DNA of 64,000 nt. It comes from Rhodocyclales bacterium. Lineage in GTDB: Bacteria; Pseudomonadota; Gammaproteobacteria; Burkholderiales; Rhodocyclaceae. The position numbers were made by a program, and so were the translations under genes. The stretch's first letter is position 1; the number at the start of each line of letters is the position of its first letter. Shown one piece after another: positions 46,155 to 55,526 of the stretch. The stretch is from NCBI GenBank assembly GCA_016235165.1, contig JACRLX010000022.1, forward strand, positions 186,001 through 250,000, in the 5' to 3' direction. The notes under the pieces are model-generated. The model made no database searches. It was given only the letters and a program-made list of their open reading frames with translations, and had not been told where the DNA came from.

Positions 46155-46881
46155 TTTCATCCCCGAGGTAGGCGGCGATGACATCGTGATTCGACAGCAC
46201 CTGCTCCGGCGTGCCTTCGGCCAGCTTGGCTCCGGCATTCATCACCACGCAGCGGTCGCACAGCGAACGGATCGCATCCATCACGTGCTCGACCATCAGG
46301 ATGCTGCGGCCCTCGGCGTGCAGGGATTCGATCAGCGCGATGCCCGTTTGCAGCTCGGTCGGATTGAGCCCCGCCAGCCATTCGTCGAGCAGCAGCACCT
46401 GCGGGTCGGCGGCCAGGGCGCGCGCCAGCTCGATGCGCTTCTGGTCGATGTAGGTCATCGCCTCGGGCCGCTGCCGTTCGCGGCCGCTTAAGCCGACGCG
46501 CTCCAGCAGCGCGCGGGCGATGGCTTCGGCCTCGGCGCCCCACACCGCATCGGGGCCGAACACGGCGCCGACCATGACGTTCTCCAGCGCGGTCAGCGAG
46601 GGCAGCACGCGCACCAGTTGGAAGCTGCGGCTGACCCCGGCGCGGGCGATCTGGTGCGGCGGCAGCCCGGTCAGTTCGCGGCCACGCAGGCGCACCCTGC
46701 CTTGCGTCGGCGGCAGCGCGCCGGACACCATGTTGAGCAGCGTGGTCTTGCCCGAACCATTGGGCCCGAGCAGGCCGACGATCTCGCCCTGATGCACGTC
46801 GAAGGAAATCTGGTTGACCGCCAGCAGGCCGCCGAAGGCCTTGGAGAGGCCCGAGATGGAAAGAATCGCCGTGTCGCTCAT
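46147..46881 (-). CDS. livG: Branched-chain-type ABC ATPase LivG (system 3)
   Basis: A 244-aa ABC ATPase with Walker [14 protein letters not shown], Walker [11 protein letters not shown] (Trp in place of the usual Pro after the Glu) and H-loop MVEHVMDAI. The usual LSGGQ-like signature is replaced by the region [16 protein letters not shown], in line with LivG proteins of this type. Start at ATG 46881 overlaps the livM stop by 4 bp; the longer upstream frame is a shadow of livM. Confidence 0.9.
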   Translation of the reverse strand: MSDTAILSISGLSKAFGGLLAVNQISFDVHQGEIVGLLGPNGSGKTTLLNMVSGALPPTQGRVRLRGRELTGLPPHQIARAGVSRSFQLVRVLPSLTALENVMVGAVFGPDAVWGAEAEAIARALLERVGLSGRERQRPEAMTYIDQKRIELARALAADPQVLLLDEWLAGLNPTELQTGIALIESLHAEGRSILMVEHVMDAIRSLCDRCVVMNAGAKLAEGTPEQVLSNHDVIAAYLGDENA

Positions 46882-47819
46882 GCCGACTTTCCTTGCAGCT
46901 TGCGCCACGCCTTTTCCAGCCAGCCCGACACGCCCTGCGGCACGAAATACACCACGAGCAGGAACACCAGCCCGAGCAACAGGTGGGTGTGGTTGGGAAA
47001 GCGCCCGGCGATCCATTCGTAAAGCAGGACGAAGGGGATGACGCCGACCAGCGGCCCCCACAGGCGTTTGGCTCCGCCCAGCAGCGCCATGATCACGACC
47101 TGGAAGGAGACCATCGGGTTGTAGGCGATCTGCGGTTCGATGTAGGTGAAGCGCGGCGCCATCACCGCGCCGACCAGCGCGATCAGCGCGCCGCTGATGC
47201 TGAACAGCAGCACCTTGGCGCGCGCGGTGTCGATGCCGCTGTGGGCGGCGACGGTTTCGTCGTCGCCGATCACGCGCAGCGCAAAGCCCAGGCGCGAGCG
47301 GTTGATCGCCCAGCCGGCGAACAGGCCGATCGCGCACAGGCCGAGCAACTGCCAGTAGATCTCGGCGGCCGAAATCGTAACGAAGATGTAGCGCCCGACC
47401 GAGCCCGTGAACTGGGTCTGGTAATAGGTGACGAGCTGGCGGATCAGCTCGGCGAGGCCGAAGCTGAAGATCACGAAATACATGCCGGAGAGGCGCAGCG
47501 TGGCCAGCCCCGTGGCCAGCGCCAGCAGCGCGCCGACCACGGCCGCGGCGACCAGCACCACCGGCCATGGGGCTGTTTCGGCCAGCGCCGAGACGACGTA
47601 GGCGCCGCTGCCGAAGAAGGCGGCGGTGGCCAGCGATACGTAGTTGGTCGGGCCCGAGAACAGCGCCCAGGCGGTGGCCATCGCCACGTAGCTGGCGATG
47701 GTGATGGCCAGGGCCAGCCAGAAGCCGTCGTCGGCCAGCGGCAGGCCGGCCAGCAGCGCCAGCGCCGCCATCGAGGCGGCCACGGCGATGACTTCGCGGC
47801 GCTGCATGGGAAAGATCAT
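46878..47819 (-). CDS. livM: Branched-chain-type ABC permease LivM (system 3)
   Basis: A 313-aa inner-membrane permease with many hydrophobic segments and LivM-type motifs (LFSGPTNYVSLATAAFFGSG; VVIMALLGGAKRLWGPLVG). It overlaps livH by 4 bp and livG by 4 bp. Together with LivH it forms the pore of the third importer. Confidence 0.9.
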   Translation of the reverse strand: MIFPMQRREVIAVAASMAALALLAGLPLADDGFWLALAITIASYVAMATAWALFSGPTNYVSLATAAFFGSGAYVVSALAETAPWPVVLVAAAVVGALLALATGLATLRLSGMYFVIFSFGLAELIRQLVTYYQTQFTGSVGRYIFVTISAAEIYWQLLGLCAIGLFAGWAINRSRLGFALRVIGDDETVAAHSGIDTARAKVLLFSISGALIALVGAVMAPRFTYIEPQIAYNPMVSFQVVIMALLGGAKRLWGPLVGVIPFVLLYEWIAGRFPNHTHLLLGLVFLLVVYFVPQGVSGWLEKAWRKLQGKSA

Positions 47820-48685
47820 GCGCGCCGCCCCATCAGGCCCTGCGGTCGGAACAGCAGGGTGAGCACGAACAGCAGGTAGGTCGCGGCCAGCGTCAGGCCG
47901 GGATCGACCAGCGCCGCGACCAGGGTTTCCACCAGCGCCAGCAGGAAGGCGGCGATCACCGCGCCGCGCGGATCGCCGACGCCGCCCATGATGACGATGA
48001 TCAGCGCCTTCATGGTGAACACCACGCCCATCGAGGCGTTGAAGGTGAGGAACATCGACAGCAGGCTGCCGCCGCAGGCGGTCAGCGCGCTGCCGAGGGC
48101 GAAGGCGAAGGCGGCGGCGCGCGGCACGTCGATGGCGACCAGGCCGGCGGCCACCGGGTCTACCGCCACGGCGCGGATCGCCGTGCCGTAGCGCGTGCGG
48201 TTGAGCCCGAAATAGAGGCCCAGCGCCACCAGCGCGGCGACGCCGAAGGCGACCACGCGATTGAGGCCGAAAGAGTGGCCGAGCAGCGTCACCGGCTGGG
48301 CGAGGAAGGAATAGCTGTAGTAGTTGCCGCCGAATCCCGCCAGCATCGCGCCTTCGATGACGAAGAGCAGGCCGAAAGTGGCGAGGATGCTGTCGACTTC
48401 CAGCATGCCCTGGTTCTTCGCGCGGCGCACCAGCGGGCTCAGGAGCCAGCGGTAGATCGCCCAGTTGATGGCGAAGGCCAGCGGCACGATGAGGACCAGG
48501 CTCAGCAGCGGGCCGATCTGCAACGCGGTGAACAGGCAGAAGGAGCCGAAGGCCGCGCCCATCAAGGTTTCGCCGCTGGCGAGGTTCATGATGCGGGCGA
48601 CGCCGTACTGCAGCGTGAGGCCCATCGCCATCAGGGCGTAGGCGCCTCCCAGCAGCACGCTGGCGACGAGGATGGTGGTCAGCAT
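47816..48685 (-). CDS. livH: Branched-chain-type ABC permease LivH (system 3)
   Basis: A 289-aa inner-membrane permease with the LivH N-terminus LLGGAYALMAMGLTLQYGVA, then RIMNLASGETLMGAAFGSF, and the C-terminal LLFRPQGLMGRRA. It follows livK by 66 bp. Compared with LivH of system 1, the usual LAHG loop residue is replaced by LASGE. Confidence 0.9.
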   Translation of the reverse strand: MLTTILVASVLLGGAYALMAMGLTLQYGVARIMNLASGETLMGAAFGSFCLFTALQIGPLLSLVLIVPLAFAINWAIYRWLLSPLVRRAKNQGMLEVDSILATFGLLFVIEGAMLAGFGGNYYSYSFLAQPVTLLGHSFGLNRVVAFGVAALVALGLYFGLNRTRYGTAIRAVAVDPVAAGLVAIDVPRAAAFAFALGSALTACGGSLLSMFLTFNASMGVVFTMKALIIVIMGGVGDPRGAVIAAFLLALVETLVAALVDPGLTLAATYLLFVLTLLFRPQGLMGRRA

Positions 48686-48751
48686 CGCGGGTCGGTCGAT
48701 GAGGGGCCGGCCTGCTTGCGCAGGCGCGGCCCCGCGGGACTCAGGCCGTGA

Positions 48752-49966
48752 TCACTTCCAGGCCGGCTTGAGGATGGGCGTGTGTGCCCCGGGCAGGTTG
48801 GTCGGCGACAGGCCGTAGAAGCTGCCACCTTGCCACTGGCCGACGGCCCAGGGGTTTTCGCGCACGTTGCCCTTCAGCTTGAGCTTGCCGATCACGGTGT
48901 CGAACTCGCCGCTGCCCAGTTCCTTGGTCACCGCCGCGCGGTCCAGCGCGCCGACGCGCTCGATCGCCTGCTGCAGCATTTCCAGCGCCGCGTATTGCAC
49001 CGAGCTGGCCCAGGCGTCGGGTTCGTTGCCGCCGTTGGCTTCCTTGTGCGCCTTGATGTAGTCCTGGATCTTCGGCGAGGCCACGTCCCAGCCGCCGGTG
49101 CCCATCACGCCCTCGATGGTCGCCGCGCTGAACTTGTTGCGATACACCGGGAAGGCGCCGCCGACGCCGACGTAGAAGACCTTGGGGTTGAAGCCGGCGA
49201 TCTTCGACTGCTCGGTGAAGCCGAAGGTGTCGGGCGGGTAGCTGAAGGCGATGAAGGCATCCGGGTTGAGGCCCTTGATCTCGTTCACGATCGGCGAGAG
49301 GTCCTGCGTGCCCAGCGGATACGATTTGTCATAGACCACGTCGAAGCCGGCGGCCTTGAGCGCCGGGCGCGCGCCGGCCACCATGTCGAGGCCGTAGCCG
49401 TCGGCCACATGCACCATCGCCACCTTCTTGCCGATCTTGCCTTCGGCGTTCATTTTCTTCAGCAGCTCGACCAGGCTGCCGGCCATGTGCTGGCCGCCGC
49501 CCAGCAGCCAGAAGCTGTTGGGCCAGCGCTTGGCGAGTTCCGGCCCCTTGTCGGTGACCGAGGTGACCGCGATCTGCGGATAGCCGTACTTGGCGAATAC
49601 CGGCGCGGTGGCGAGGTTGGCGCCGGTGCCCCAGGGGGCGATGATGAAGTCGGCCTTGTCCTGGGTGGCCAGGCGCTCGATGGCCTTGACCGCGTCGTCG
49701 TTGCTGGAGCGGTCGTCGTACTCGATCAGCTCGACCGGCACGCGCTTGTTGCCGGCGGATTTCAGCAGGATGCCGCCGCCCTTGTTGACCTGGGCCACCC
49801 AGAGCTTGACGTTGGGCCAGTGCGTGACGCCGGCGCCGCCGGCACCGGGGCCGGTCTTGGCCGCCGCCGTGCCGATCTTGATGGACTTGATTTCCTGGGC
49901 CTGGACCAGGCCGGCCGCCATGAGTGCCGCGGACACCGCCAGTGTCCCTATCAGGTGCTTGCGCAT
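48752..49966 (-). CDS. livK: Periplasmic substrate-binding protein LivK (system 3)
   Basis: A 404-aa type I periplasmic binding protein with signal peptide (MRKHLIGTLAVSAALMAAGL then VQA, cleaved before QEIKSIKIG). The loop AAKTGPGAGGAGVTHWPNVK differs from systems 1 and 2, suggesting a different ligand. First gene of the liv-dehydrogenase operon, divergent from the AraC gene. Strong RBS GAGGAGAGAC. Confidence 0.9.
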   Translation of the reverse strand: MRKHLIGTLAVSAALMAAGLVQAQEIKSIKIGTAAAKTGPGAGGAGVTHWPNVKLWVAQVNKGGGILLKSAGNKRVPVELIEYDDRSSNDDAVKAIERLATQDKADFIIAPWGTGANLATAPVFAKYGYPQIAVTSVTDKGPELAKRWPNSFWLLGGGQHMAGSLVELLKKMNAEGKIGKKVAMVHVADGYGLDMVAGARPALKAAGFDVVYDKSYPLGTQDLSPIVNEIKGLNPDAFIAFSYPPDTFGFTEQSKIAGFNPKVFYVGVGGAFPVYRNKFSAATIEGVMGTGGWDVASPKIQDYIKAHKEANGGNEPDAWASSVQYAALEMLQQAIERVGALDRAAVTKELGSGEFDTVIGKLKLKGNVRENPWAVGQWQGGSFYGLSPTNLPGAHTPILKPAWK

Positions 49967-50293
49967 TTGTCTCTCCTCGTGTTGTCGTCGGCGCCGCGCG
50001 GAATGCCGCGGGCGGCTGGGATGCGTGCTGCCGGTCGTTCGCCTCTGCGGGCGGTTCTAGCGACCTGGACAAACTTTAGGCTTGAATCAAAGCGGCAACA
50101 ATGTCATATTTCAGGAATCTCTGACAGGTTTCTGGTAATCGATGGGTGGTGAGCGAAATGGCTGACGGCCCGGGTCTGGCTGGTACGCCCGCGGATTGGG
50201 CGGGTGGTGAGGCGATTCGGGTCTTGCGGACCTCGGCAGACGGCTTAGTGGTATTCAAAACCTGGTAACCAATGACATGAAACTGGTGCGCAC
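49967..50293. promoter_or_regulatory. Divergent promoter region between livK and araC-type gene
   Basis: 327 bp without a gene. It is AT-rich around 50075-50145, with TTTCAGGAATCTCTGACAGG at 50109-50128 and a related GTTTCTGG at 50128-50135; these are possible AraC half-sites but too degenerate to be sure. Confidence 0.35.
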
Positions 50294-51211
50294 ATGATCG
50301 AATCCGCCCCAGGCGTGTATCGCCTCAACATCAATGCCCATGCCGGCGCGCAGTCGCTGGCCTCGGCCCTGCATGCGCGCCGCTTCGGCTTGCAGGCGCC
50401 AAGCGGCGACGCCTCGCGCGCCGCCATCCTGCTGCACGCCGGCGAGGGCCGCGTCGATGGCGCCGCCGAGTCCATGGAACTGGTCGCGCCCTGCCTGGCC
50501 TGGGTCCCGATCCGGCCCGGCCACTTCCTGCGTCTGGCGGCGGGTGCCAGCGGCGAGCTGCTGACGCTGTCGGACATGCTGGTCAAGGATGCGATCGGCC
50601 AGTCCGCCGAGTCCATCCACCTGCGCCAGGTCAATGACCGCAGCGTGGTGGTGAATGCCATCGACCAGGCGACGACGCGGGCCGAGGTCGCCCATTCCTT
50701 CGCCGCCGTCGGCCGCGAAGTCAGGCGCGACGAGCGCGGTTCGTGGAACTACCTGACGGCCCATGTCGCGCTGATCCTGGTGCATTGCTGGCGGCTCTCG
50801 GGCTTCGAGGATGTCGCGCGCCAGGGTTTCGACAGCCATTCGGCGCTGCTGGTCAGGTTCCGCCACCTCGTCGAAACCCATTTCCGCGAGCGCTGGCGCA
50901 TCGCCGATTACGCGAAGGAGCTGGGCGTATCGCACGACCGGCTCCATGACATCTGCGTTCGCATGCTGCAACGCACGCCGCTGGAACTGCTGCACGATCG
51001 CCTCGGCCACGAGGCCAGCCTGCGCCTTGCCCGCTCCGGCCTCGGCATCGAGGCCCTGGCCGATTACCTCGGCTTTCGCAGCGCCTCGCACTTCAGCCGC
51101 TTCTTCCGGCAGCGCCTCGGCTTCAGCCCCGCCGCCTACCGCAAGGCCGCGCGCGACGCCACGGCGCAGAGCCAGGTGCTGGCGACGACGACCTATGCGG
51201 ATTGGCCGTAG
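50294..51211 (+). CDS. AraC-family regulator
   Basis: A 305-aa AraC activator. The C-terminal part carries two helix-turn-helix motifs (WRIADYAKELGVSHDRLHDI, then IEALADYLGFRSASHFSRFF) and FGFSP-like RLGFSPAAYRK. The N-terminal about 180 residues form a cupin-like sensing domain (RFGLQAPSGDASRAAILLHA). Divergent from the third liv operon, so it probably activates liv-dehydrogenase expression in response to the imported aromatic compound. Confidence 0.9.
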   Translation: MIESAPGVYRLNINAHAGAQSLASALHARRFGLQAPSGDASRAAILLHAGEGRVDGAAESMELVAPCLAWVPIRPGHFLRLAAGASGELLTLSDMLVKDAIGQSAESIHLRQVNDRSVVVNAIDQATTRAEVAHSFAAVGREVRRDERGSWNYLTAHVALILVHCWRLSGFEDVARQGFDSHSALLVRFRHLVETHFRERWRIADYAKELGVSHDRLHDICVRMLQRTPLELLHDRLGHEASLRLARSGLGIEALADYLGFRSASHFSRFFRQRLGFSPAAYRKAARDATAQSQVLATTTYADWP

Positions 51212-51229
51212 GCCGTTTCGCGTGATCGC

Positions 51230-51628
51230 TCAGACATGCGGGAAGGCCGGGTTGTGCGCAACTTCCCAGAGGAATCCGTCGGGGTCGGTGAAGTAGCCGG
51301 AATAGCCGCCCCAGTCGGTGGCCTGCCCCGGCTTGGTGATTGTCGCGCCGTAGTCGGTGACGCGCGCCAGCAGGGCATCCACCTCGGCCGGCGAGCGGAC
51401 GTTGTGCGCCAGGGCGAAACCGCGAAAGCCCGACCCAGCCGCCGGCACGCCTGCATCGGCGGCGAGGCTGTCGCGCGACCAGAGCGCGAGCCAGGTCTTG
51501 CCGAGTTCGAAGAAGGTGATTGTCGGCGGCGTTTCGATGCGCGGCAGGCCGAGGCAATCCTGGTAGAAGCGCGTGGCGCGATCGAGGTCGGCAACGCCGA
51601 GGGTGATCAGGCTGATGCGGGGTTCCAT
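51230..51628 (-). CDS. VOC-family (glyoxalase-like) protein
   Basis: A 132-aa VOC fold protein. Motifs: ITLGVADLDRATRFYQDCLG, WLALWSRDSLAADAG and YFTDPDGFLWEVAHNPAF. Metal ligands are only partly conserved, so it may be a bleomycin-resistance-like or glyoxalase-like enzyme of unknown substrate. Start at ATG 51628; a longer frame lacks an RBS. Convergent with the AraC gene. Confidence 0.85.
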   Translation of the reverse strand: MEPRISLITLGVADLDRATRFYQDCLGLPRIETPPTITFFELGKTWLALWSRDSLAADAGVPAAGSGFRGFALAHNVRSPAEVDALLARVTDYGATITKPGQATDWGGYSGYFTDPDGFLWEVAHNPAFPHV

Positions 51629-51650
51629 GACGGGCTCCTTCGAGTCGTGG

Positions 51651-52124
51651 CTACAGCCAGCGGCGCACGGCCTGCCGGTAGGCCTCATAGTCGCTGCCGA
51701 ATTTCGCCGCCAGCATGCGCTCCTCGGGCGCGATCTGGAAGCGGTTCATGTAGAGGACAAAGGCGGGCAGGAAGAGGAATGGCAGGGCGTGGCCGAGCAA
51801 TACCGCCCAGCCGGCGAGCGTCAGAAGGAAGCCGAGGTACATCGGATTGCGGCTCAGGCGATAGACGCCACTCCCGACCACGCGGGTCGTCGAATGCGGC
51901 CGGGTCGGATTCACTGTGGTCCCGGCGAGGCGAAATCCGAGCCACGCCACCAGCACGATGCCGGCGCCCGGGCCGGCGAGCGCGATGGCGATGAACTGCT
52001 GCGCGGGGATCGTGAATGCCAATTGCGGATTTTGGGTCGAGGCCAGCCACATCGCCAGCGCGAAGCCGAGGGTGAGGGCGAGCGGCGGAATCTTCAGTTC
52101 AAGCGCGATCATGCTGGCGGACAT
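51651..52124 (-). CDS. Membrane methyltransferase of the isoprenylcysteine methyltransferase (ICMT/PEMT) type
   Basis: A 157-aa protein with about four hydrophobic segments and the PEMT/ICMT signature: NPTRPHSTTRVVGSGVYRLS, RNPMYLGFLLTLAGWAVLLG and APEERMLAAKFGSDYEAYRQ, which binds AdoMet. Bacterial members have largely unknown substrates (membrane lipids or small molecules). Start at ATG 52124 (MSAS) or 52112 (MIAL). Probably co-transcribed with the VOC gene 22 bp downstream. Confidence 0.85.
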   Translation of the reverse strand: MSASMIALELKIPPLALTLGFALAMWLASTQNPQLAFTIPAQQFIAIALAGPGAGIVLVAWLGFRLAGTTVNPTRPHSTTRVVGSGVYRLSRNPMYLGFLLTLAGWAVLLGHALPFLFLPAFVLYMNRFQIAPEERMLAAKFGSDYEAYRQAVRRWL

Positions 52125-52553
52125 GGTAGCGGATGGACTGAAAGTCGGCGCCGGTGACACGGCGATTCTGCGTGCGTGGCGCCGCAGGCCGGCCACAGGC
52201 CGCCGTCTCATGGGCTCCCGCCCTGCGGGTCCCCTTGCTCCGGGGCCGCGCCAGGCCGCCGGCGAAACTAGCCGCTGCCGATAAAGCCGGCAACGTCGTC
52301 GGACATCGCCGGCGGTCGACCCCTGGCACGGCTCCTCGCGGCGGCGTCCGCCAAATCGGCGGAGGCCTGTGGCCGGCCTGCTTCCGAGGTGGTGGTGAAC
52401 TTCAGGATTCGGCCAGAAGCAGTCGGTTAACTTTCTTCCAATGCTGGTGCGCTGATGACAGCTTTACGCTGAATATTGCTATTGGCATTTTGAAGATGTA
52501 GTCTTTCAAATATTTACATTCATAATGTGTCGTGTTAAGAAAGGGGACTCGCA
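52125..52553. other. Gap with repeat copy 6 and a GC-to-AT transition
   Basis: 429 bp without a convincing gene. It contains repeat copy 6, a GC-rich stretch with broken CCGCC/GGCGG motifs up to about 52390, and an AT-rich promoter-like stretch before the PIN-domain gene. The composition change marks the edge of an acquired segment. Confidence 0.5.
52143..52167 (+). repeat. Dispersed 25-bp repeat, copy 6
   Basis: AGTCGGCGCCGG then TGACACGGCGATT; 19 bp from the start codon of the ICMT-like gene, so this copy lies on the 5' side of its nearest gene. Confidence 0.6.
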
Positions 52554-53756
52554 ATGCCAAAAGTCAAGCTGGAGCCTGTCCCAGCTCATATCGTCGTCCC
52601 TGACACCAATATTCTGTGGGACAAGGATAAGAAGAACGCTGTCTCTCCAGATTTCGATCAGTTCTGGTCTCGTAGTTCTTCCGTCATTCCGCTGAGATTG
52701 TTCGTCCCTGAGGTTGTCTTGGGAGAACTGCAATTTCAGCAAGCAACTTCAGCCATCAAATGTGCCACCACCGTTTCGGACCAAATGGCTGAACTGGCTG
52801 GAATTACGCAAAAGAAATATGAGCCTCGCCTCGATCACGCAACAATTCGCAAGCAAGTAGGAGAGAAACTGAAGAAATGGGTGGAGAGCCATGGGGGGCA
52901 GATTACTGCCGCCCCCATAGCATCAATCAATTGGCGTCAGGTGATCGAGGATGCAATCTGGCGAAATCCCCCGTTCACATTCGATCCCAAGGACAAGGAC
53001 AACGAAAAAGGATTCAGGGATGCCTTGATCCTTGAAACAGTGTGCGGGATATGCGAAAGCACCAAAGGAAGCGGTACGAATATTGTGTTTCTCTGCAATG
53101 ACCATTTGCTGCGAACGTCAACTGAAACACGACAAAAGCATAACAAGGCATTGCTTACGTTTGAATCGATCTCTGATTTTGAAAGCTACATCAAACTCAC
53201 ACAACAAAGCCTCACAGATAAATTTGTCAAATCCATTCAGACGCATGCACGTTCAAAGTTCTATACGCCTGACGACAAAACGGCTATCTATTTTCGAGAA
53301 AATATCCGTCGAACGATCAACGAAAAGTTTGCGACAGACTTGGCGACTGCGGTTGAAGCACCTCGACCTACTGGTTTAATGGGCCTTTCACCACCAACAA
53401 ACTGGTCTGTTGCCGATGAACGGTGGTGGATTAATGCTACTCGATTTGACGAATTGGTTCGGCCACGGGAGTATCACTGGCTTAGCCGCGTAACTATTGC
53501 CAGACTTGTCCTTGGTACCCCGATTGGAGGTGGCCTATCACTTGCGCTTTCACCGATACGCGAGGAAGTTAAGCTAATTGGTTTCGATGTCAGATGGAAA
53601 GCTAACGTAAAAGCAGACGGTCGATTTCATGACATATCTGTATTAGAGATTATCAAGGCGGAGACGAGACAGGAACCTGCGTCTGATGAACTGCTCAGCA
53701 AATGGAAATTGCAACGTAGCGACAAGCCGCCTTCAATGGACAATCCAACCGCATAA
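52554..53756 (+). CDS. PIN-domain protein (DUF4935-like), probable ribonuclease
   Basis: A 400-aa protein. The N-terminal about 200 residues look like a PIN nuclease: D17 in VVPDTNILW, a Glu in VPEVVLGELQF, Asp in GFRDALILET and Asp in FLCNDHLLR, matching the acidic cluster. The C-terminal half is unknown. GC content is clearly lower than the flanks and codon use is different, pointing to recent acquisition. RBS AAAGGGG. No antitoxin-like partner is adjacent, so it may be a defence or stand-alone RNA-processing factor. Confidence 0.75.
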   Translation: MPKVKLEPVPAHIVVPDTNILWDKDKKNAVSPDFDQFWSRSSSVIPLRLFVPEVVLGELQFQQATSAIKCATTVSDQMAELAGITQKKYEPRLDHATIRKQVGEKLKKWVESHGGQITAAPIASINWRQVIEDAIWRNPPFTFDPKDKDNEKGFRDALILETVCGICESTKGSGTNIVFLCNDHLLRTSTETRQKHNKALLTFESISDFESYIKLTQQSLTDKFVKSIQTHARSKFYTPDDKTAIYFRENIRRTINEKFATDLATAVEAPRPTGLMGLSPPTNWSVADERWWINATRFDELVRPREYHWLSRVTIARLVLGTPIGGGLSLALSPIREEVKLIGFDVRWKANVKADGRFHDISVLEIIKAETRQEPASDELLSKWKLQRSDKPPSMDNPTA

Positions 53757-53985
53757 ATAGCAACATAAAAGTCGAGCGACTGCTTAAATCAGCTACGTGA
53801 ATTCGATTCTCGGATGTTTTGACGGACAGCAACGGGTCGAAAGTGACGATTCGGAAATCGCAAACGGACTGCAAGGCCTGTTGTGACCTGCCACTTTTTG
53901 CCCTTCCAACTGAGAGTGGTGAAGTCCGTCAATCCATGGAGAATGTGACCCACATTTGAATGATCAGTCCACAGCGGGGAACGCC

Positions 53986-54645
53986 ATGTCAAGACTTCGC
54001 GTCGAGAGCTTCACGATTTCGCTTGATGGGTTCGGCGCCGGGCCGAACCAGGACATCGATAACCCGCTCGGGGTGGGCGGTACCTCGCTGCACGGGTGGG
54101 CGTGGTCGACACGGACCTTTCACCGGGCGGTGATCGGCGACGAGGGCGGGGCGACCGAGGGCATCGACGAGGAGTACGCGGCCCGGGGGTTCCGGAACAT
54201 CGGGGCATGGATACTCGGCAGGAACATGTTCGGCCCGGTTCGCGGGCCGTGGCCGGATGAAAGCTGGCGCGGCTGGTGGGGCGAGAATCCCGTGTATCAC
54301 GTGCCCGTGTTCGTCCTCACCCACCATGCGCGGCCTCCATTGGTCATGGAAGGCGGGACCACCTTCCACTTCGTCACGGACGGCATCGTCGCGGCGCTGG
54401 ATCGGGCTCGCGAAGCGGCCGGGGGCATGGACGTCCGCCTTGGCGGCGGGGTTGATGTCATACGGCAGTACCTGCGCCAGCAACTGATCGATGAAATGCA
54501 TGTCGCCATTTCGCCGGTGCTGCTCGGCAGCGGGGAGCGACTGTTCGAGGACGTCGATCTCCCGGCCCTGGGCTACGCCTGCACCCGGCACGCGGCATCG
54601 CCGCTTGCCACCCATGTGGTGATTGACAGGCGCGCAGACCGGTAA
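53986..54645 (+). CDS. RibD-C / dihydrofolate reductase-fold protein
   Basis: A 219-aa protein of the RibD C-terminal reductase family (YwjB/YyaP-like). Motifs: VESFTISLDGFGAGPNQD, GAWILGRNMFGPVRGPW, VFVLTHHARPPLVMEGGTTF, LGGGVDVIRQYLRQQLIDEM and PVLLGSGERLFEDVDLP. Uses NADPH in related enzymes; substrate unknown. Start at ATG 53986 (MSRLRVESF). The 229-bp gap upstream (53757-53985) shows no convincing gene. Confidence 0.88.
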   Translation: MSRLRVESFTISLDGFGAGPNQDIDNPLGVGGTSLHGWAWSTRTFHRAVIGDEGGATEGIDEEYAARGFRNIGAWILGRNMFGPVRGPWPDESWRGWWGENPVYHVPVFVLTHHARPPLVMEGGTTFHFVTDGIVAALDRAREAAGGMDVRLGGGVDVIRQYLRQQLIDEMHVAISPVLLGSGERLFEDVDLPALGYACTRHAASPLATHVVIDRRADR

Positions 54646-54857
54646 GCCCTGGCCGAAGGAGGGAGTTGCCCCTCAATCTGCCGCCCGGAAAAGCGAGCCC
54701 CGCGCGCCGCATCGTGGTTGGTGCGAACCAGGTGCCTGTCAAGCGGCCGGGAAAATGACATACCTGTCTGGTGAGCCACGGAAAATGACTGCCATCCGCC
54801 TGCCAGTGCCGTCATAGTATTCTTCGGCCCTGCCATCAACCGGTTTCCCGCCTTGCC

Positions 54858-55136
54858 ATGCCTCTCTACGAATACGCACCCACGTCCGGCCGCTGCGATC
54901 AGTGCGCCGGGAAATTTGAAGTCGTGCAGCGCATTGCGGACGACAAGCTGACCCAGTGCCCGCGCTGTGGTCAGGCCTGCGAGCGACAGATCAGTCGTGT
55001 TGCGCTGGGCGGGAAATATTCGACTTCGGAGTCGGCGATCAAGAATTCGGGCTTCACGCGTTACCAGAAGGCCGAGAACGGCGTCTATGAACGCACGGCC
55101 GGCACCGGTGGCCCGGAGATCCTCCACCGCGACTGA
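54858..55136 (+). CDS. FmdB-family zinc ribbon protein
   Basis: A 92-aa small protein with an N-terminal zinc ribbon (CDQCAGKFEVVQ and QCPRCGQACERQ: two Cys pairs) and a polar C-terminal tail. The family is widespread and often called a putative regulatory protein; the function is not established. In the 212-bp gap before it, two GGAAAATGAC direct repeats (around 54751 and 54780) are visible and could be control sites. Confidence 0.85.
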   Translation: MPLYEYAPTSGRCDQCAGKFEVVQRIADDKLTQCPRCGQACERQISRVALGGKYSTSESAIKNSGFTRYQKAENGVYERTAGTGGPEILHRD

Positions 55137-55145
55137 AGGCCCGAA

Positions 55146-55170
55146 AGTCGGCGCCGATGGTACGGCGACT
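55146..55170 (+). repeat. Dispersed 25-bp repeat, copy 7
   Basis: AGTCGGCGCCGA then TGGTACGGCGACT; 9 bp after the stop of the zinc ribbon gene and 20 bp from the convergent YdhR-like stop. Confidence 0.65.
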
Positions 55171-55190
55171 CCGCCCGGGTGGTTGTGGTT

Positions 55191-55505
55191 TCAGTCCTCG
55201 GTGAGTATCCGCCCCAGCGGGTTATCCACCACGACGGGCGTGGCGAAGTAGCTCAGGCTCGGCTCGACGCCGTACTTGTCGACGATGAATCGGCGCCATT
55301 CCTCGGTATAGACGCGCTCGGCATCCTCGCGGGTCTTCCAGAGATAGACGCCGCCGGCGGTGCTGCCGTCGTCCGAGAGCAGGTAGTACTTGCGGATCAG
55401 GCCGGGCATGCCCAGGTAGCGCGGCGCGGTGGACAGGAAGACTTCACGTGCCTGATCCGGCGTCATGGCCGCGGGCAGCTTGAATTGGACCAATGCGGTG
55501 ATCAT
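55191..55505 (-). CDS. Small dimeric alpha-beta barrel monooxygenase-like protein (YdhR type)
   Basis: A 104-aa protein, MITALVQFKLPAAMTPDQAR to LGRILTED, with the fold pattern of YdhR and antibiotic-biosynthesis monooxygenases (GLIRKYYLLSDDGSTAGGVY, WKTREDAERVYTEEWRRFI). Function in bacteria is unknown; it may be a cofactor-free oxygenase or a detoxification protein. It lies 21 bp downstream of higA in the same orientation. Confidence 0.8.
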   Translation of the reverse strand: MITALVQFKLPAAMTPDQAREVFLSTAPRYLGMPGLIRKYYLLSDDGSTAGGVYLWKTREDAERVYTEEWRRFIVDKYGVEPSLSYFATPVVVDNPLGRILTED

Positions 55506-55526
55506 GTGGGCTCCTGACGATCAGGC

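Noticed and set aside
53789-53992. 67-codon minus-strand frame before the RibD-like gene
   Set aside because: It overlaps the start of the plus-strand gene and shows no family features; I could not support it as a gene.
54573-55127. 184-codon minus-strand frame opposite the zinc-ribbon gene
   Set aside because: The plus-strand FmdB-type protein is recognised by its Cys pairs; the antisense frame has no motif.
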